From positions 124,001 to 188,000 of the forward strand of contig JAFFJZ010000045.1 in the NCBI GenBank assembly GCA_018340375.1: a stretch of DNA of 64,000 bases. Reading direction: 5' to 3'. Positions 21,901-32,773 of the stretch are shown here, piece after piece. Each line of letters opens with the position of its first letter. The stretch's first letter is position 1. The position numbers and the translations under genes are program-made. Below the pieces are notes generated by a model. It made no database searches. It was not told where the DNA came from and worked only from the letters and a program-made list of their open reading frames with translations. Source of the DNA: Gonatopus flavifemur (lineage: Eukaryota > Arthropoda > Insecta > Hymenoptera > Dryinidae).

Positions 21901-24900
21901 AAAAGTTCACATGTATGCATCGATCCAATTCAATCGGTGTAGTCGATAAATTGATTGCATCCATTGAATCGGAGCGATAAAAGCATACATGTTTTTCATT
22001 GCATATGCGATAATTTCTAACCTACAGTGCGGAATTGTCTCAAAATTGGTCAAACCGTTATTGAATATATTTGCAACAACTTTCCCGCTGGAAGTATTTT
22101 TAGTATCGAAAATTTGTTACATTATTTCATCATGAAAGTCCTGTAACGTGCTTAGCGATGGTTGCCTGCTTTCAGGTGCACTAGAAGAAAGGTCACGCGC
22201 ACAACCGATCATTCGATTCGACCCTTCAATTCATGCGGATTCGATCTTATGTTCAATTGGAATGAATTTGAGCGAGTTAATATGAATTCATATTACATTA
22301 TTGTACATATTTCAACATGAATTTTATTGGCATTAACTGTGAATTGGGAAGGATGCATCATAATCCAAACGAGTTTCATGCGGAAGAATAGATTAGCTGT
22401 GACACTTTTTCACCTACATCTTTTTAGTGCAATAACTAAAACAATTGCGGTTGAGCTATTTACCAGCTACCACAATAGAAAATCGTAACTATGATTGCGC
22501 ATGTTTCGTGGTTGATATTTGGATAGCCAAATAATTGAGCTTTGAAATCTTTTCTGTGGCAGTTACATTTCTTGCTATTAACGGTGAGTAAGTAGCTGTG
22601 ACAACTAATAAATAGCTTCCGCAGGTAATTTTGAGGTATTTGAATAACAGCTAATTATTTTTTCCTGTCCAAAAGAATTGAGATTAATTGGAATCGATTC
22701 AATTTTAATTCTGGCGAATCCTTTTCAATTGTTCTTTTCTAGCAGGGATTCCATGATTCCAAATGATTTAAATCAAAATTCTGGTCATACACTGTTAGAA
22801 AAATCTGTCTTCAACTCCACAATAATATTATGAAGTTTAAGACAGTTTTTTCTAACAGTGTAATCCATACAGCACACTTTTAGTTCTCTGAAGGTTTAGG
22901 AAACGTATATACTCTTTGTTTCGCGTGTTTCAGTTTCCAAGGAGTACGCTTCTCAAACGTTTCAAGTACCTTCCCTTTCCGTGTCTTTGAATATGTTCTG
23001 AGCACGTTCTTTTCATCTTGTACGGGACGTTCTTCTCGTGTCCTCCGCACGTACTCTCATGAAAACTAACCTTTACAAACACAAAACCACACGGTCGGCA
23101 TGAATGGAACTAAACGAAACATTCACATGTCCCTGGGACATACATACGAGGTTCTTAAAACATTCTGAGATGTTGCGGGTTCCCTGTGAAATCAAGCACG
23201 TGTCCTTAACGTTCAGAAAACCCCTCGGTGCTGTATGGAAAGATCCACAAAATGCTGATCATTCAAAACTGGAAATATTCTCCACCCTACTGTTTTATGG
23301 AGAAATTTTAAAAGTGGAAGTGATAATCGGTTATTAAAAAATACGTGAAAATACGAATAGCAAATTTTGAAGCAGCTGCACGGAGACAAAACCCGAAATA
23401 TTAAATCACGGAACTTCACGTGATTTTTCATTTTGCAATTGACGTGAAACAAAATCAACCGATTGGTGATTTCCTATCTCCAACTGCATGCTTTTAGATC
23501 ATCGAATCGCTTCATTTTAGATCTCCAATTTCACGGTGAAATAATATCACAGGATTTAAGATTTATGTTCTCCGATGTTGTGATGTTTTTTCATGCAGTT
23601 CGAGATAAAAAATAACCTGATCGCGAGATGGAAAATCGCATAAAGTTCCGTGATTCAATATCTCGGGATTTCTCTCAATGTGGTATATGATCACTATAAT
23701 TTTTTTCAATAAAAACTTTGAAATCACCAATTAACGCATTTCTTCTGACGGGATCCAATACATTCTTCGGCTCAATTGGACAGTTGTATTCGGTGTACAT
23801 TCGGGGAAGGCTGCCAGTTATCGAAGATGTAGCCATCTCTTCTGGAGTGAAGAGGATTGCCATCAAATCTTTGACTAATTTAGGGACCGTGCATTCATTA
23901 CATGCCTTCAAGCGATGTCTATGTACTTGTATACCTCCAAAAGAAACATACACCTATTGAAACATGCATAAAGAACACTTATGATACATAGAAATATTCA
24001 AGCCGGACAAACCCACAATGCAAATCAAAATCCCATAAAATTAGTAAAAAATCGAATGAAATTTGATAAAATTCAATTTCATTAGATTTGAGACACTGCG
24101 AGTTAAAAGTTATAACTTATAATTTTAGTTTAGTTAACTGAACGATTGAAGTTTTCACACCACCACTTTCATGCTAATAGACTTGTAATGGGATGTAAAA
24201 ATGTTTTGGGCACTCTAAAGGACTTCCCTGGACAACATATCAGTTCATTTCAGTTTGGAATGAATATCTCTTGGAACTACGAGAATTCATCAACGATTTT
24301 TCATTAAAGCATCAGGGATTATAATTCTGTTTGTCCAAATCCTTCGGGGCCGTCCACAAATTACCTAACGCTATTCACCATTCCTTCCTCCATCTCACTC
24401 ATTATGTCTGAATTTGGTGCGGCAAGTAACAAAAGAAAATAAAAGGGTTACGTGATTTATGGATGGTCCTTTTTGTGTGAAGAATCAACTATAGATTTAA
24501 TTAAAGACATTTTTATTCGCTCCAGATGCAGTATCACCAATACCTACACAGCACAGCTATGTCGTAAATGAAGTCCCGTTATGTCAGTTCCAAAAAAATT
24601 CATAAAGAATTCTTGAGAATTTCCTAAAAATTCCTTTTAAATACCAGGGACTCATGAAAAACTCTTTCTGAACTGTCATGATGGGGACTGTCAATTCCAC
24701 GATTAATTCATCAAGAATTCTCTACGAATACGTCGGCACCGACGCGTTGTGTGGGTAAGGATCACGGTAGAAGAAGTATAGGTAGTTCAACTCGTCTTTC
24801 ATCTTGTTATCATATGTTGCAGTTTTGCAGATGATGTGTCGGGAATGTAGGTAGATGGTGTGAGTGAGAAACACATGATCACAGCGATTCTAGGGGAGTT

Positions 24901-27900
24901 GGATTACCCATAATTCTTCTACTGTGGTAAGGATGAAGTGGATTCTATGATACCTCATTGTTCATTACGAACTCATTCTGAATTGTTGTACTGCCTGGAG
25001 TTACATCACATTCGTCTCACAAAGACAATGTTGTGTCGGGATTAAGAACATTTTTGAATATGGATCAAAATCGTATTCACATGACAGATGTTATCTAACC
25101 CTGGTGAAAATGACAGCGTGTAGGAAGCAGCATCTGGAACAATTCTACGCTTAACGTGATACTAGCACCGGGACATCAGCCAAATTTTTCGTGTAAGATT
25201 TCTTCAAAACACTTGCATATTTTCAAAATATCGCTGAATACAGCATTTTTTGAATGTCTACAGAAATGCTGTATTCAGCGATATTTTGAAAATATGAGAG
25301 TGTTTTGGAGGAATCTTACACGAAAAATTTGGCTAATGTCCCGGCGCTAGTATCCCCTTAAAATGTTCCAGTTTACGTTCAGTACACGTTTCCTCAACTT
25401 TATATATACTCTTACAGCACGCTCCAAACGTTTTCCTTTCACCAGGGAATCCACAGAATATTGAAAACGAACAATAAAACAATGCGAAGACACATTTCTC
25501 AAATGCATCAAATTAAGTATATGGACTCACTGATGATGAACAATCTGTATAATTCCCATTAGAAGGATCAGCATCGGTGCTTGTTGATGAATGTAAATTA
25601 GAACTTCCTGATACTGAAGGTACAGGTTCGGACGATGGAGTTGTGTTTGGTTTTCGTGGTGTCGATGTAACATTAGCATTAGTGGCATCGTTTCCTTTTG
25701 CATTTGCGGCACCTTCATTTGATGATGAGCGATTGTTCAATCGCAGCGTTGATGATAATGAACATTCATTCCCATCGTGAGGTGTGTTTGCTGGGGAGGG
25801 GTTTTCAGGTTCAGGTGACACACTTGTGTCTTTCTCACGACTTTCATATTGATCACACAAATCAGTTGAACCATTACTTTCATGGTGTGATTTTTTTTTT
25901 CCTAAAAAATTATAAGAATACATTCATCATTTGTAATATTGATAGTCTTTCACCTACACAGCACATTGGATCCATTGTAATAATATAGAATTTTTCATGA
26001 ATTCTTTGTAGGATCCTCTAAGATTTCCCGAAAAGCCAAGTAGAACAGATGAGTCATAAAAACGTCATTTTGACGGACTTTCGAAGTCATCAAAAAACAC
26101 CAAAATGACGTTAAAATGGTGCAACTACAGGTACACTTGATTGTGACTTCATTTCATGCGAGTTCATTTGAACCTTGTTTTTATCCTCGAATATAATAAT
26201 GTCTATATAATTAGTATTACGTTTAAAATATTAAAATATGAAAATCATGTCAAAAAGTGATAATTTGGATGGGATTTTCATTGATTTTTCAGCATGCCAT
26301 AAAATTTAATATTCCCCCTTCATGGTTGTATGCAATGTTATAGATCATTGAAATTTGCACATTTCCTAGATGAAAAGAATTTGACGTCAAAATTTAGTCG
26401 TTTCTTATGAGCATTTTGACATGTTGCCAAAGTTTTGAATCGTTTATTGAAACTAATCAATCATCGAATAAAGAAATTAAAGACTATCGAAAACCTCAAA
26501 TCTTGCAGTACATTCTTGAAACGAATTTTCCACTTCCAAGGAGTTAATTAAAGATAAATGACGCTGATTCATTACATTTCGGGAGTTTGAATTCTCGTTT
26601 CGTTCCTATAAACGATTCAAATATATCGGTCATATATATCTAATCCAGATAACACAAGTTCTAAAAACCAAATTCCATTGAAGCATTCCAAAATTACCAA
26701 ATGGATCCCTCAAATGAGTCCTGCAACCGTCAGTAAGATAGAGTGATTGGAGAATTCAGGGATTCATCAGGTAATCCCGTAAGAATGCAATGACCTTCAG
26801 TTTTTTGAACTATTGATATCTCATGTATTTTATCGATTTTGTGTAAGAAATTGATTTCAGAGCACTCAAAAGTTCTGAACTTCAGTTTTTGTATTCAATT
26901 TTGAATGAAGTATCGATGAGTACTGTGATATCGTTTAAAGATCATGCGTAAAAACTTAAGAAACGTTACCTTCTGATTTTTTCAGTTTCAACTTAAGATT
27001 CGTATTCTTATTTTTCTGTTCATCCAATCTATATTGTAGTACTTTGATTTTATCCAACAAATTTGATTTCGAAATAGTTGAAATTGATTCGTCTGAAGAA
27101 CAAGACTCGTCACTGTAATCATCGATCATTGTCGGCGATTTACAAACTGAACGATGGTTTTCATTTTGATTCTGGATTTGTTGATCATTGGTCTCAACGT
27201 TGTTGGACGAAATCCGTGGAACCTGTTAAAATATCACATTTGTATTTCATTTCATTAACATACTATGATATATCCAAAAAGAGATAAGGTGCCTTAACCC
27301 CGATTGTTTTTAGATCTGTACTATGGTCTATAAATTCAGTTCTAGGAACCCCTGGGTTGGGAATGGTTCCCTTGAGGTAGTTCTCAAACACAATCCAGGA
27401 TCAAATAAGAAAAATGGTTGTCAAGTAGCAGCGATCACAGATGAGCTCCGAAATGAGGGGACACCACTACATATATGAAATATATATATGGCATAGTGGT
27501 GAGGGATACTTTTCCCCTGATTCCGGAGCTCATCTGGGATCACTGTCAAGTAGAGGGCCAAAATCAGAGGGATTTGTGATGTTTAAATGAGAATACATTT
27601 CAAAACATAATAATTTTACCTTTTTCGGTTCGAGAACATCTTCTTCTTCGTTCCATCGTCTTTTACAAGCTTCTCTTCTTGAAGTTTTCGGAGGATGCAT
27701 TTCGCCATATTTTTCTAAATTCTCACATAGTACTCGCATATTTTCCCAACCTACAATAACATTTTTGTAACTTCAATAATATAATATAAATACATGACAA
27801 AATATTTCGATGTATTCTTTAATTCGTCGAACATAGGGTAATGATCGACAAATTTGAATGAGTTGGGTAGGAATTTCTTGAATGTTCATCGTTTTCTATG

Positions 27901-29952
27901 ACAAGTTTGCTTGACACTAAATTGATGTCACCCTTACAGCAATCCGTAGGAAAATTTTCCCTGTTTTTTTCATGGAAAATTTCGGTGAGTTTTTTGTACG
28001 ATTTTCCCTGTTTTTTCTCTATTTTCCCCATGCTTCCGCTTCCTCGTTAGAGGGAAGCCTTGTGATCGTTTCTGGGAGCCGAAAATTTTTTTCTCTCAAA
28101 ACTCAGAATCTCCTAGACCAAAATGTTGCTCCAAAGACGGGGAACATTTTTGGTTCTGTGTCTGTCTGTCTGTAAGATGTCGTCCCCCCCCCCCCCAAGT
28201 TGCGACCGCACATATCTTGCTTTCTGCTTATCCGATCAACTCGAAATTTTTACCACAGTTGTGGACTATAGAGTGATAGTGATCCCATATAAGTTTCAAC
28301 CTGATCTATCCAGAAGAATTGGGCGGACGAGGAGAAATGTGACAAAAAATGACATTTTGCGACCGCGCGTATCTCCGCTTTCTATTATCCGATTTCAATG
28401 AAACTTGAACCACGCTCTAATCGCGACCTGATATTGGTCCCATATAAGTTTCATCCCAATCGGTTGAAAACTCTGGGAAATTTCCTTTTGCGATTTGCAT
28501 AATTTTTGAAAGCATGCCTTCCCTATGTCCGTATTATCCGAATGCCATGGAACTCTCTGAATATATTCAGTTTACGAGGTGATAGTTGTATGATATAAAT
28601 TTCAGTCGAATCGGAATTGAAAGAAAATCGTAAGAACCAAGCTTCGAAACAAAATTTAAAAATTTTAGTAATATCTTTAGTATGCGGATATTTTCCGTTT
28701 CTATCATCCGATCTTCATGAAATTTTTAGTACGATCTAGTGATGGTTCCATAATGGTTCTTATATAAGTTTCATTCCGATCGGTTGAGAAATACAATCGA
28801 CCAATTTTTGTTCCATGTGTTTTTTTCTTCCAAACACAAACGAGGAAGCCATATGCCAATTGCCAGAGTTTTTCCTTATTCTTTGATGCTTTTTCTCTGT
28901 TCTTTCCATGTTTGCATGAACATGAAAGAAACAGAGAGAAAATATGGAAAAATAGGGAAAGAACAGAGAAAATCGTGCAAAAAAAAATACCGAAATTTTC
29001 TATGGAAAAAAACAGGAAAAACTTTCCTAAGGGAATATTGTCTTCCGCTGGAATTCCATGTCGAACAGTGAAATATTTCTCACAATTCCATATAATATCT
29101 CATCAAATCTCAAGAATCATGATGAACATTAATAATATTTATCTATTCAATTCATCGTAAACTTCCAGGGTATTATTTGAATATTTATTAGATTTTGTGA
29201 TTTTTTCATGACAAGTTCTACTGAAACTGAACATAAATTGCGATGCTCTAAAATAATGTACCATCAACATTTTAAACATTGATGACATGTTAGAATTGTC
29301 TTACTAACGTTTTGATACGATACTAATTGATAAGTGAAATTGAAGGTTCGAATTTCTATTACAAGCCACAAATATCTCTTATTTTCATTCTAAGTACTAA
29401 AATTTGAACATATTCAAATATTTCCAGTATCGAATAAAGTATTTACAGAAAATAGAAACAGGAAGCTGTGTACTTCACTTTCATTTCATGTAGCTTCGGG
29501 AATAGTGATATGCATTTGAAATATTCGTTTATAAACCGTACAATGTGTATGTACATGAGTGCATGTGTATATTCATGTATAAATATAGTACTGTCTCTAG
29601 CATATCGGTCTTCTTCTTCTCCTTGGATGAAAGGGAGAGAGGAAGAAAGACGCACTGAAAAGACTGCTTTGTATAAATATGAACAATGTGTGTATATAAA
29701 GTTTTAATCTTCCTCATACTTACATCCATACGCTAATAATACGGCTGGGACTTGAACTGTTCCACCTTTTCCTTTTTTCGGCCATTTTATCGCAATAATT
29801 TCTTTGTTGGTTACCCAATTTTTGATTGTTCCGAGCGATATGTCATTCTCGTCGTACTGTATGGCCTTGAATTTCATTACTGCAACTTTCTCACTTTCCT
29901 CCACAAATTCCAAAAGAGCAGCTCCATTCAATATATTTTTCAATATTTGCAT
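18945..29952 (-). CDS. BEN-domain protein, six exons, intact 454-codon frame
   Basis: Exons are 29952-29724, 27750-27620, 27222-26970, 25901-25531, 23953-23695 and 19066-18945. Donors are GTAAGT, GTAAAA, GTAACG, GTGAGT and GTGATC; every acceptor is consensus, and all five joins keep frame. Domains: an N-terminal compact region (~1-75, MQILKNILNGAALLEFVEESEK…VKW-type block IIAIKWPKKG); a basic linker (REACKRRWNEEED); a coiled coil (~170-204, LLDKIKVLQYRLDEQKNKN); a Ser/Asn-rich low-complexity region (~205-328); and a BEN domain (~329-425) with LVKDLMAILFTPEEMATSSITG and NVLDPVRRNALIGDFKVFI. The tail is basic (VQKRKPGTKKGQ). BEN domains bind specific DNA sequences, often as dimers; many repress transcription. 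It lies wholly inside the candidate giant element and diverges from its transposase gene. That suggests an element-encoded DNA-binding factor, although a captured or resident host gene is possible. Start ATG is the first giving the family-like N-terminus; the longer upstream frame looks non-coding. Confidence 0.75.
19129..20205. mobile_element. ~1.1-kb inverted-repeat element in the last BEN intron
   Basis: The left arm (about 19145-19216: TGATCAGATATGATCAGAG then GTGACCCTATCTGATTATA) is mirrored by the right arm (about 20126-20200: TAATCAGATAGGGCC then TGATCATATATGATCAG). The interior has no recognisable protein. Superfamily unassigned. Confidence 0.6.
20309..20811. mobile_element. 503-bp foldback MITE
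   Basis: Almost a perfect palindrome: CCCGAAGGGAACATGAAG… at the left and …CTTCATGTTCCTTCGGGG at the right, with arms of about 240 bp meeting in an AT-rich centre (near 20560). Inserted in the CACACAGTAAAA element. Confidence 0.85.
21190..21372. mobile_element. 183-bp MITE
   Basis: ATTCAGGGTAAGATGATGCA at the left and its diverged inverse GTGCGTCATCTTATCCTGAAT at the right; about 30-bp inverted repeats around an AT-rich interior. Confidence 0.7.
21663..22232. mobile_element. 570-bp foldback MITE
   Basis: Arms of about 275 bp are reverse complements with scattered mismatches, running from GAATTGAAGGGCTGGATCG to CGATTCGACCCTTCAATTC. Shared internal blocks include GCTAAGCACGTTACAG and CCAGCGGGAAAGTTGTTGC. 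No coding sequence. Confidence 0.85.
22788..22862. mobile_element. 75-bp micro-MITE
   Basis: TACACTGTTAGAAAAATC at the left and its inverse at the right; 24-bp inverted repeats enclosing only ~27 bp. TA at both edges. Confidence 0.75.
23377..23682. mobile_element. ~306-bp MITE immediately beside BEN exon 5
   Basis: Left GACAAAACCCGAAATATT…ATCACGGAACTT and right AAGTTCCGTGATTC…ATCTCGGGATTTCTCTC are inverted. Its right edge lies 12 bp from the GTGATC donor of the BEN exon (23695). If that intron were retained, translation would stop at a TGA inside the MITE. Confidence 0.75.
24346..24472. mobile_element. ~127-bp MITE
   Basis: Left GGGGCCGTCCACAAATTACC and right GGTTACGTGATTTATGGATGGTCC are inverted with a few mismatches. 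This termini type (GGCCGTCCANAAATTACG) is widespread in insect MITEs. Lies in BEN intron 4. Confidence 0.7.
25155..25357. mobile_element. 203-bp palindromic piggyBac-type MITE with TTAA duplication
   Basis: TTAA at 25151-25154 and 25358-25361 flanks arms of about 90 bp that are nearly perfect inverses (GATACTAGCACCGGGACAT … ATGTCCCGGCGCTAGTATC). A short loop around AAATGCTGTATTC is also mirrored. TTAA targeting points to a piggyBac-like transposase acting in trans. Lies in BEN intron 4. Confidence 0.85.
25902..26969. other. BEN intron 3, no further feature
   Basis: AT-rich intron. A short inverted motif (AACGTCATTTTGACGG … CCAAAATGACGTT) near 26060-26115 and an element-end-like phrase (ATCCAGATAACACAAG) at about 26646 are the only items noted. 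Confidence 0.4.
27429..27545. mobile_element. 117-bp hAT-type MITE with 8-bp target duplication
   Basis: TCAAGTAG occurs at 27421-27428 and 27546-27553. The element begins CAGCGATCACAGATGAGC and ends with the inverse (GCTCATCTGGGATCACTG); subterminal GGGG/CCCC blocks also mirror. Lies in BEN intron 2. Confidence 0.88.
27943..29036. mobile_element. ~1.1-kb inverted-repeat element; member of a dispersed family
   Basis: The left arm (about 27943-28060: TAGGAAAATTTTCCCTG, GGAAAATTTCGGT, CGATTTTCCCTG, CTTCCTCGTT) is mirrored on the right (about 28840-29036: AACGAGGAAGC, CAGAGAAAATCG, ACCGAAATTTTC, TTTCCTAAGGG). The interior repeats the phrase TCCCATATAAGTTTCA and resembles the blocks at 6.1-6.3 kb and 15.7-16.5 kb. 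A 14-base C run lies at about 28185. Lies in BEN intron 1. No transposase seen. Confidence 0.65.
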
Positions 29953-30330
29953 TTTTAAATCACTAAAACACTCGACCGGTGAATAAAGACACACTACGAC
30001 AAAGCGAAAACGTAAACCGACTTGACTGACGTCGAAATCTAACATCAACGGAAGCGAGGATCTACCATGTTTTATCGAATGTAACCGAAGCTCCACGAAA
30101 GTTATCGAAGCCTTTTATTCTCTACGTTTGCTTATGGTCAAACTCGACCGATCTAACAAATGGCCGACAGAAGTACTCAATCCTATTGGTTCGTCTATTG
30201 TGGAACGCGAGAATAGGTGCGCAGACACAAAATACCGGTATAAGGCGCAAACATACAAAGTCAAAGACGGTGCGCAATGCGCAAAACGATCGCAACAGTT
30301 GCATTGAGGTAATGGCTGCACAAAACAAAA

Positions 30331-30340
30331 GTATATAAAA
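30331..30340 (+). promoter_or_regulatory. TATA-like box in the head-to-head region between the BEN and transposase genes
   Basis: GTATATAAAA on the plus strand lies in the 1.8-kb divergent interval (29953-31749). That interval around 30000-30450 is visibly richer in CG dinucleotides than its surroundings. The transposase start codon at 31750 follows an acceptor (TTTCAG at 31730-31735), so an upstream untranslated exon is required, and this box is well placed to drive it. Inferred from motif and position only. Confidence 0.35.
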
Positions 30341-30904
30341 ATTCGAAGTACACTGATACGTAATTGTTTATATCTGCTGTACTGTACTGTTTTATTCTGC
30401 AGTACTGTTTTATTTGTGCGCGGATTAAGTGGACGGACCGAAATCAAATAATCTAGGGATTCAAGTTTTACAGGTGGTTATGAAACATCCTAATCATTTA
30501 TGAGTTTTTCAAATATAAAGGTGAAATCATAGAGGTTGAATAACATCGATCATAAGAAGTTTGATAAACGGTGGACATAACAAATTTATGAATTTGTATG
30601 AAATCAGGTTGGTTTGAATTTTGTGACATTTTTTCTTTCTTCGACGCAACGCTTTTCATTTTTATCAAAATGAGTCGGTTTCCAAAGCACGCTTTCTTCC
30701 ATTCTTCTTCCACGTGTTAATAAAACGAAAAAAATTTTATATTTCAAATTCTATAACAATTTGTCGAAGGTTCTAGCAATTTTCCCCATGAAATGAAAAG
30801 CTTTATAAATTCTGAATACTATTTAAGGAATATTCAATGTTATTGAATGACATTATACTCTACTGATAATATTATTAATCTATTAAAATCTATTCAAATA
30901 TTAG

Positions 30905-31210
30905 CTATAAAAAATGATATCTGTAAATCACCCTCAAAAATGGGAAAATCACCGTGTTTCGTGAAAGTACAGTAATTAGCATAGGGAAAATATACTTCCT
31001 ATTGTAAAAGTCTTTCGCTCAATGTTGTAATATCACAGAACTCTGGTAAATTGCTCAAGTTCAATGTACGTAACTTGATTACCTACATGGAGCGTAGGAC
31101 TTTTACAATTGCAATTGTATTTCCCCTACGCTCAATACAGTACTTTCACGGAAGACTATGATTCTCCCATTTCACAGTGGGTAATTCACAGATATCATTT
31201 TTTACAGTGT
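30905..31210. mobile_element. ~306-bp MITE in the divergent interval
   Basis: Left ATAAAAAATGATATCTG and right CAGATATCATTTTTTACAGTG are inverted. Further mirrored blocks are AATGGGAAAATCA/TGATTCTCCCATT and AGCATAGGGAAAATA/TATTTCCCCTACGCT. No coding sequence. Confidence 0.7.
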
Positions 31211-31930
31211 GAGTGCAACATAGGTTTTTCTATTCTTCGATAATTTTTACAGTATACAAGAATTGTAAGATTTCATACTATGTACATCTGCGAGCTCCTT
31301 CACAATCTTTGAAATTCCTTTCAGAATGTTCAAATGATTCGCGAATGTTTGTGAAACACAACGCTTTTTAAATCCTTCTAGAATTCTAAAAAGAGTTAGT
31401 ATATTCTGTTTCTCTTTCAGGTTTTTAATTTTTCAAATATCAGACACTTCTGATTGAATGAGTCTTTCTATAAATATTACAGATGTATGTCGAATGTTAA
31501 TTGATGATGTTGTTTCACATTGCAAAACACTGGAATTCATGAACTGAATTTTTTGATTCAATTGTTTTGAACCATATGGAATATTTGTAAAGTAGCGAAT
31601 ATCAAAAGTGGCATGTATTTGAAGAACGATGACGTGTGAATTTCAAAAAAAAGTTCCAGACATCATCGGCTGTTCTCAAATCATTGACCAGCTCAATAAT
31701 TTTATTCCAATGTATGCATTGTTTTTTAATTTCAGCTTAGATCCCGATAATGGATCATCCAAAGAGATATAAAAAGTACCTTTGGGATGAAAATACTACA
31801 GTTCCTAAGAGAACGCATGATCGTCGTCAGCAGTTTGTATGCGAACTTGAACAGACAGAACAAAGTTCTTCTAATGTGGAGCAAACTGAACAAATATTTC
31901 CGAGTGAGTGTTGAATGGCTAGTGAGAAAA

Positions 31931-32117
31931 CTGATCATTATCATAGTGATCATTATCATAGTGATCATTATCATAGTGATCATTATCATAGTGATCATTA
32001 TCATTATCATTATCATTATCATTATCATTATCATTATCATTATCATTATCATTATCATGATCATTATCATTATCATGATCATTATCATTATCATTATCAT
32101 TATCATCATCATCATCA
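31931..32117. repeat. TCATTA/TCA microsatellite, left of the LINE
   Basis: Runs of GATCATTATCATAGT, then TCATTA, then TCA lead directly into the LINE's 5' end. The same TCA run resumes directly after its poly(A) at 37857, so the LINE landed inside a single microsatellite. Confidence 0.95.
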
Positions 32118-32773
32118 ACTCCGCTATGAACCGGTCCCAAGCCCGGGACCCCATCTCGCAAGTGATGGGGGAGGAGGAGGGATAGAGGAGTAACACCTCT
32201 CTAAAAACCGCGGTCCATCTGGCTCCGGATGGTAGCACCGCGTGGGGGCCCCTGCCTAGGGTTACAGGTGACACCCGGCCAACGGCCCAGACGGCGGATG
32301 AGGGAATGAATTCCCCAACGGCGGAGGGGGCGGAAGAGCCACATCTCGACAAATCCAGGCGCGTCTGTTCCTGTATCGGGCGGCGTCCTGGTCGGCGTCT
32401 GTCACCATGTCAGGTGCGGCCGTATTTCAACGATCGCCCCGCGCTGTAGTCGACTCTGGGAGTGCCCCTGAACCAGTCGGACTTCTCACCCGGTCTGGGG
32501 AGTGGGGCTGCTGTGAGTTTGCTCTGCCGAGGAGTCGGCGCGGCGCGGAGTCAGGGACCAGCCCTTTCGAGCCCTGATCAGGAAGTGGACCGTGGATGTA
32601 GGTGTCGGAGCCTACATTGCTACGGGCGACCCCCGGTCCATGCGGTATTCCGGACTGGGCAAACGGAGGCCGAGCCCTGGGGAATTGGGGTAGGAGACGT
32701 TCTCTGAGGGTATACCCGTTCTCGGCTTTTCCGGGCCGCCCCACCGAACACGATGCGCTGGCAACCAAAATGA

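Noticed and set aside
23675..23953. BEN exon 5 as the terminal exon ending …NYSDHIPH
   Set aside because: That stop is inside a MITE. Using the GTGATC donor at 23694 joins in frame to a conserved-looking basic last exon at 19066-18945, a better model.
25577..25780. Plus-strand open frames opposite BEN exon 4
   Set aside because: Antisense to the Ser/Asn-rich exon, which joins its neighbours in frame on the minus strand.
31732..32352. Open frames of repeated IMIMIM, HYHYHY or DNDNDN
   Set aside because: Translations of the TCATTA microsatellite in several frames; no protein.
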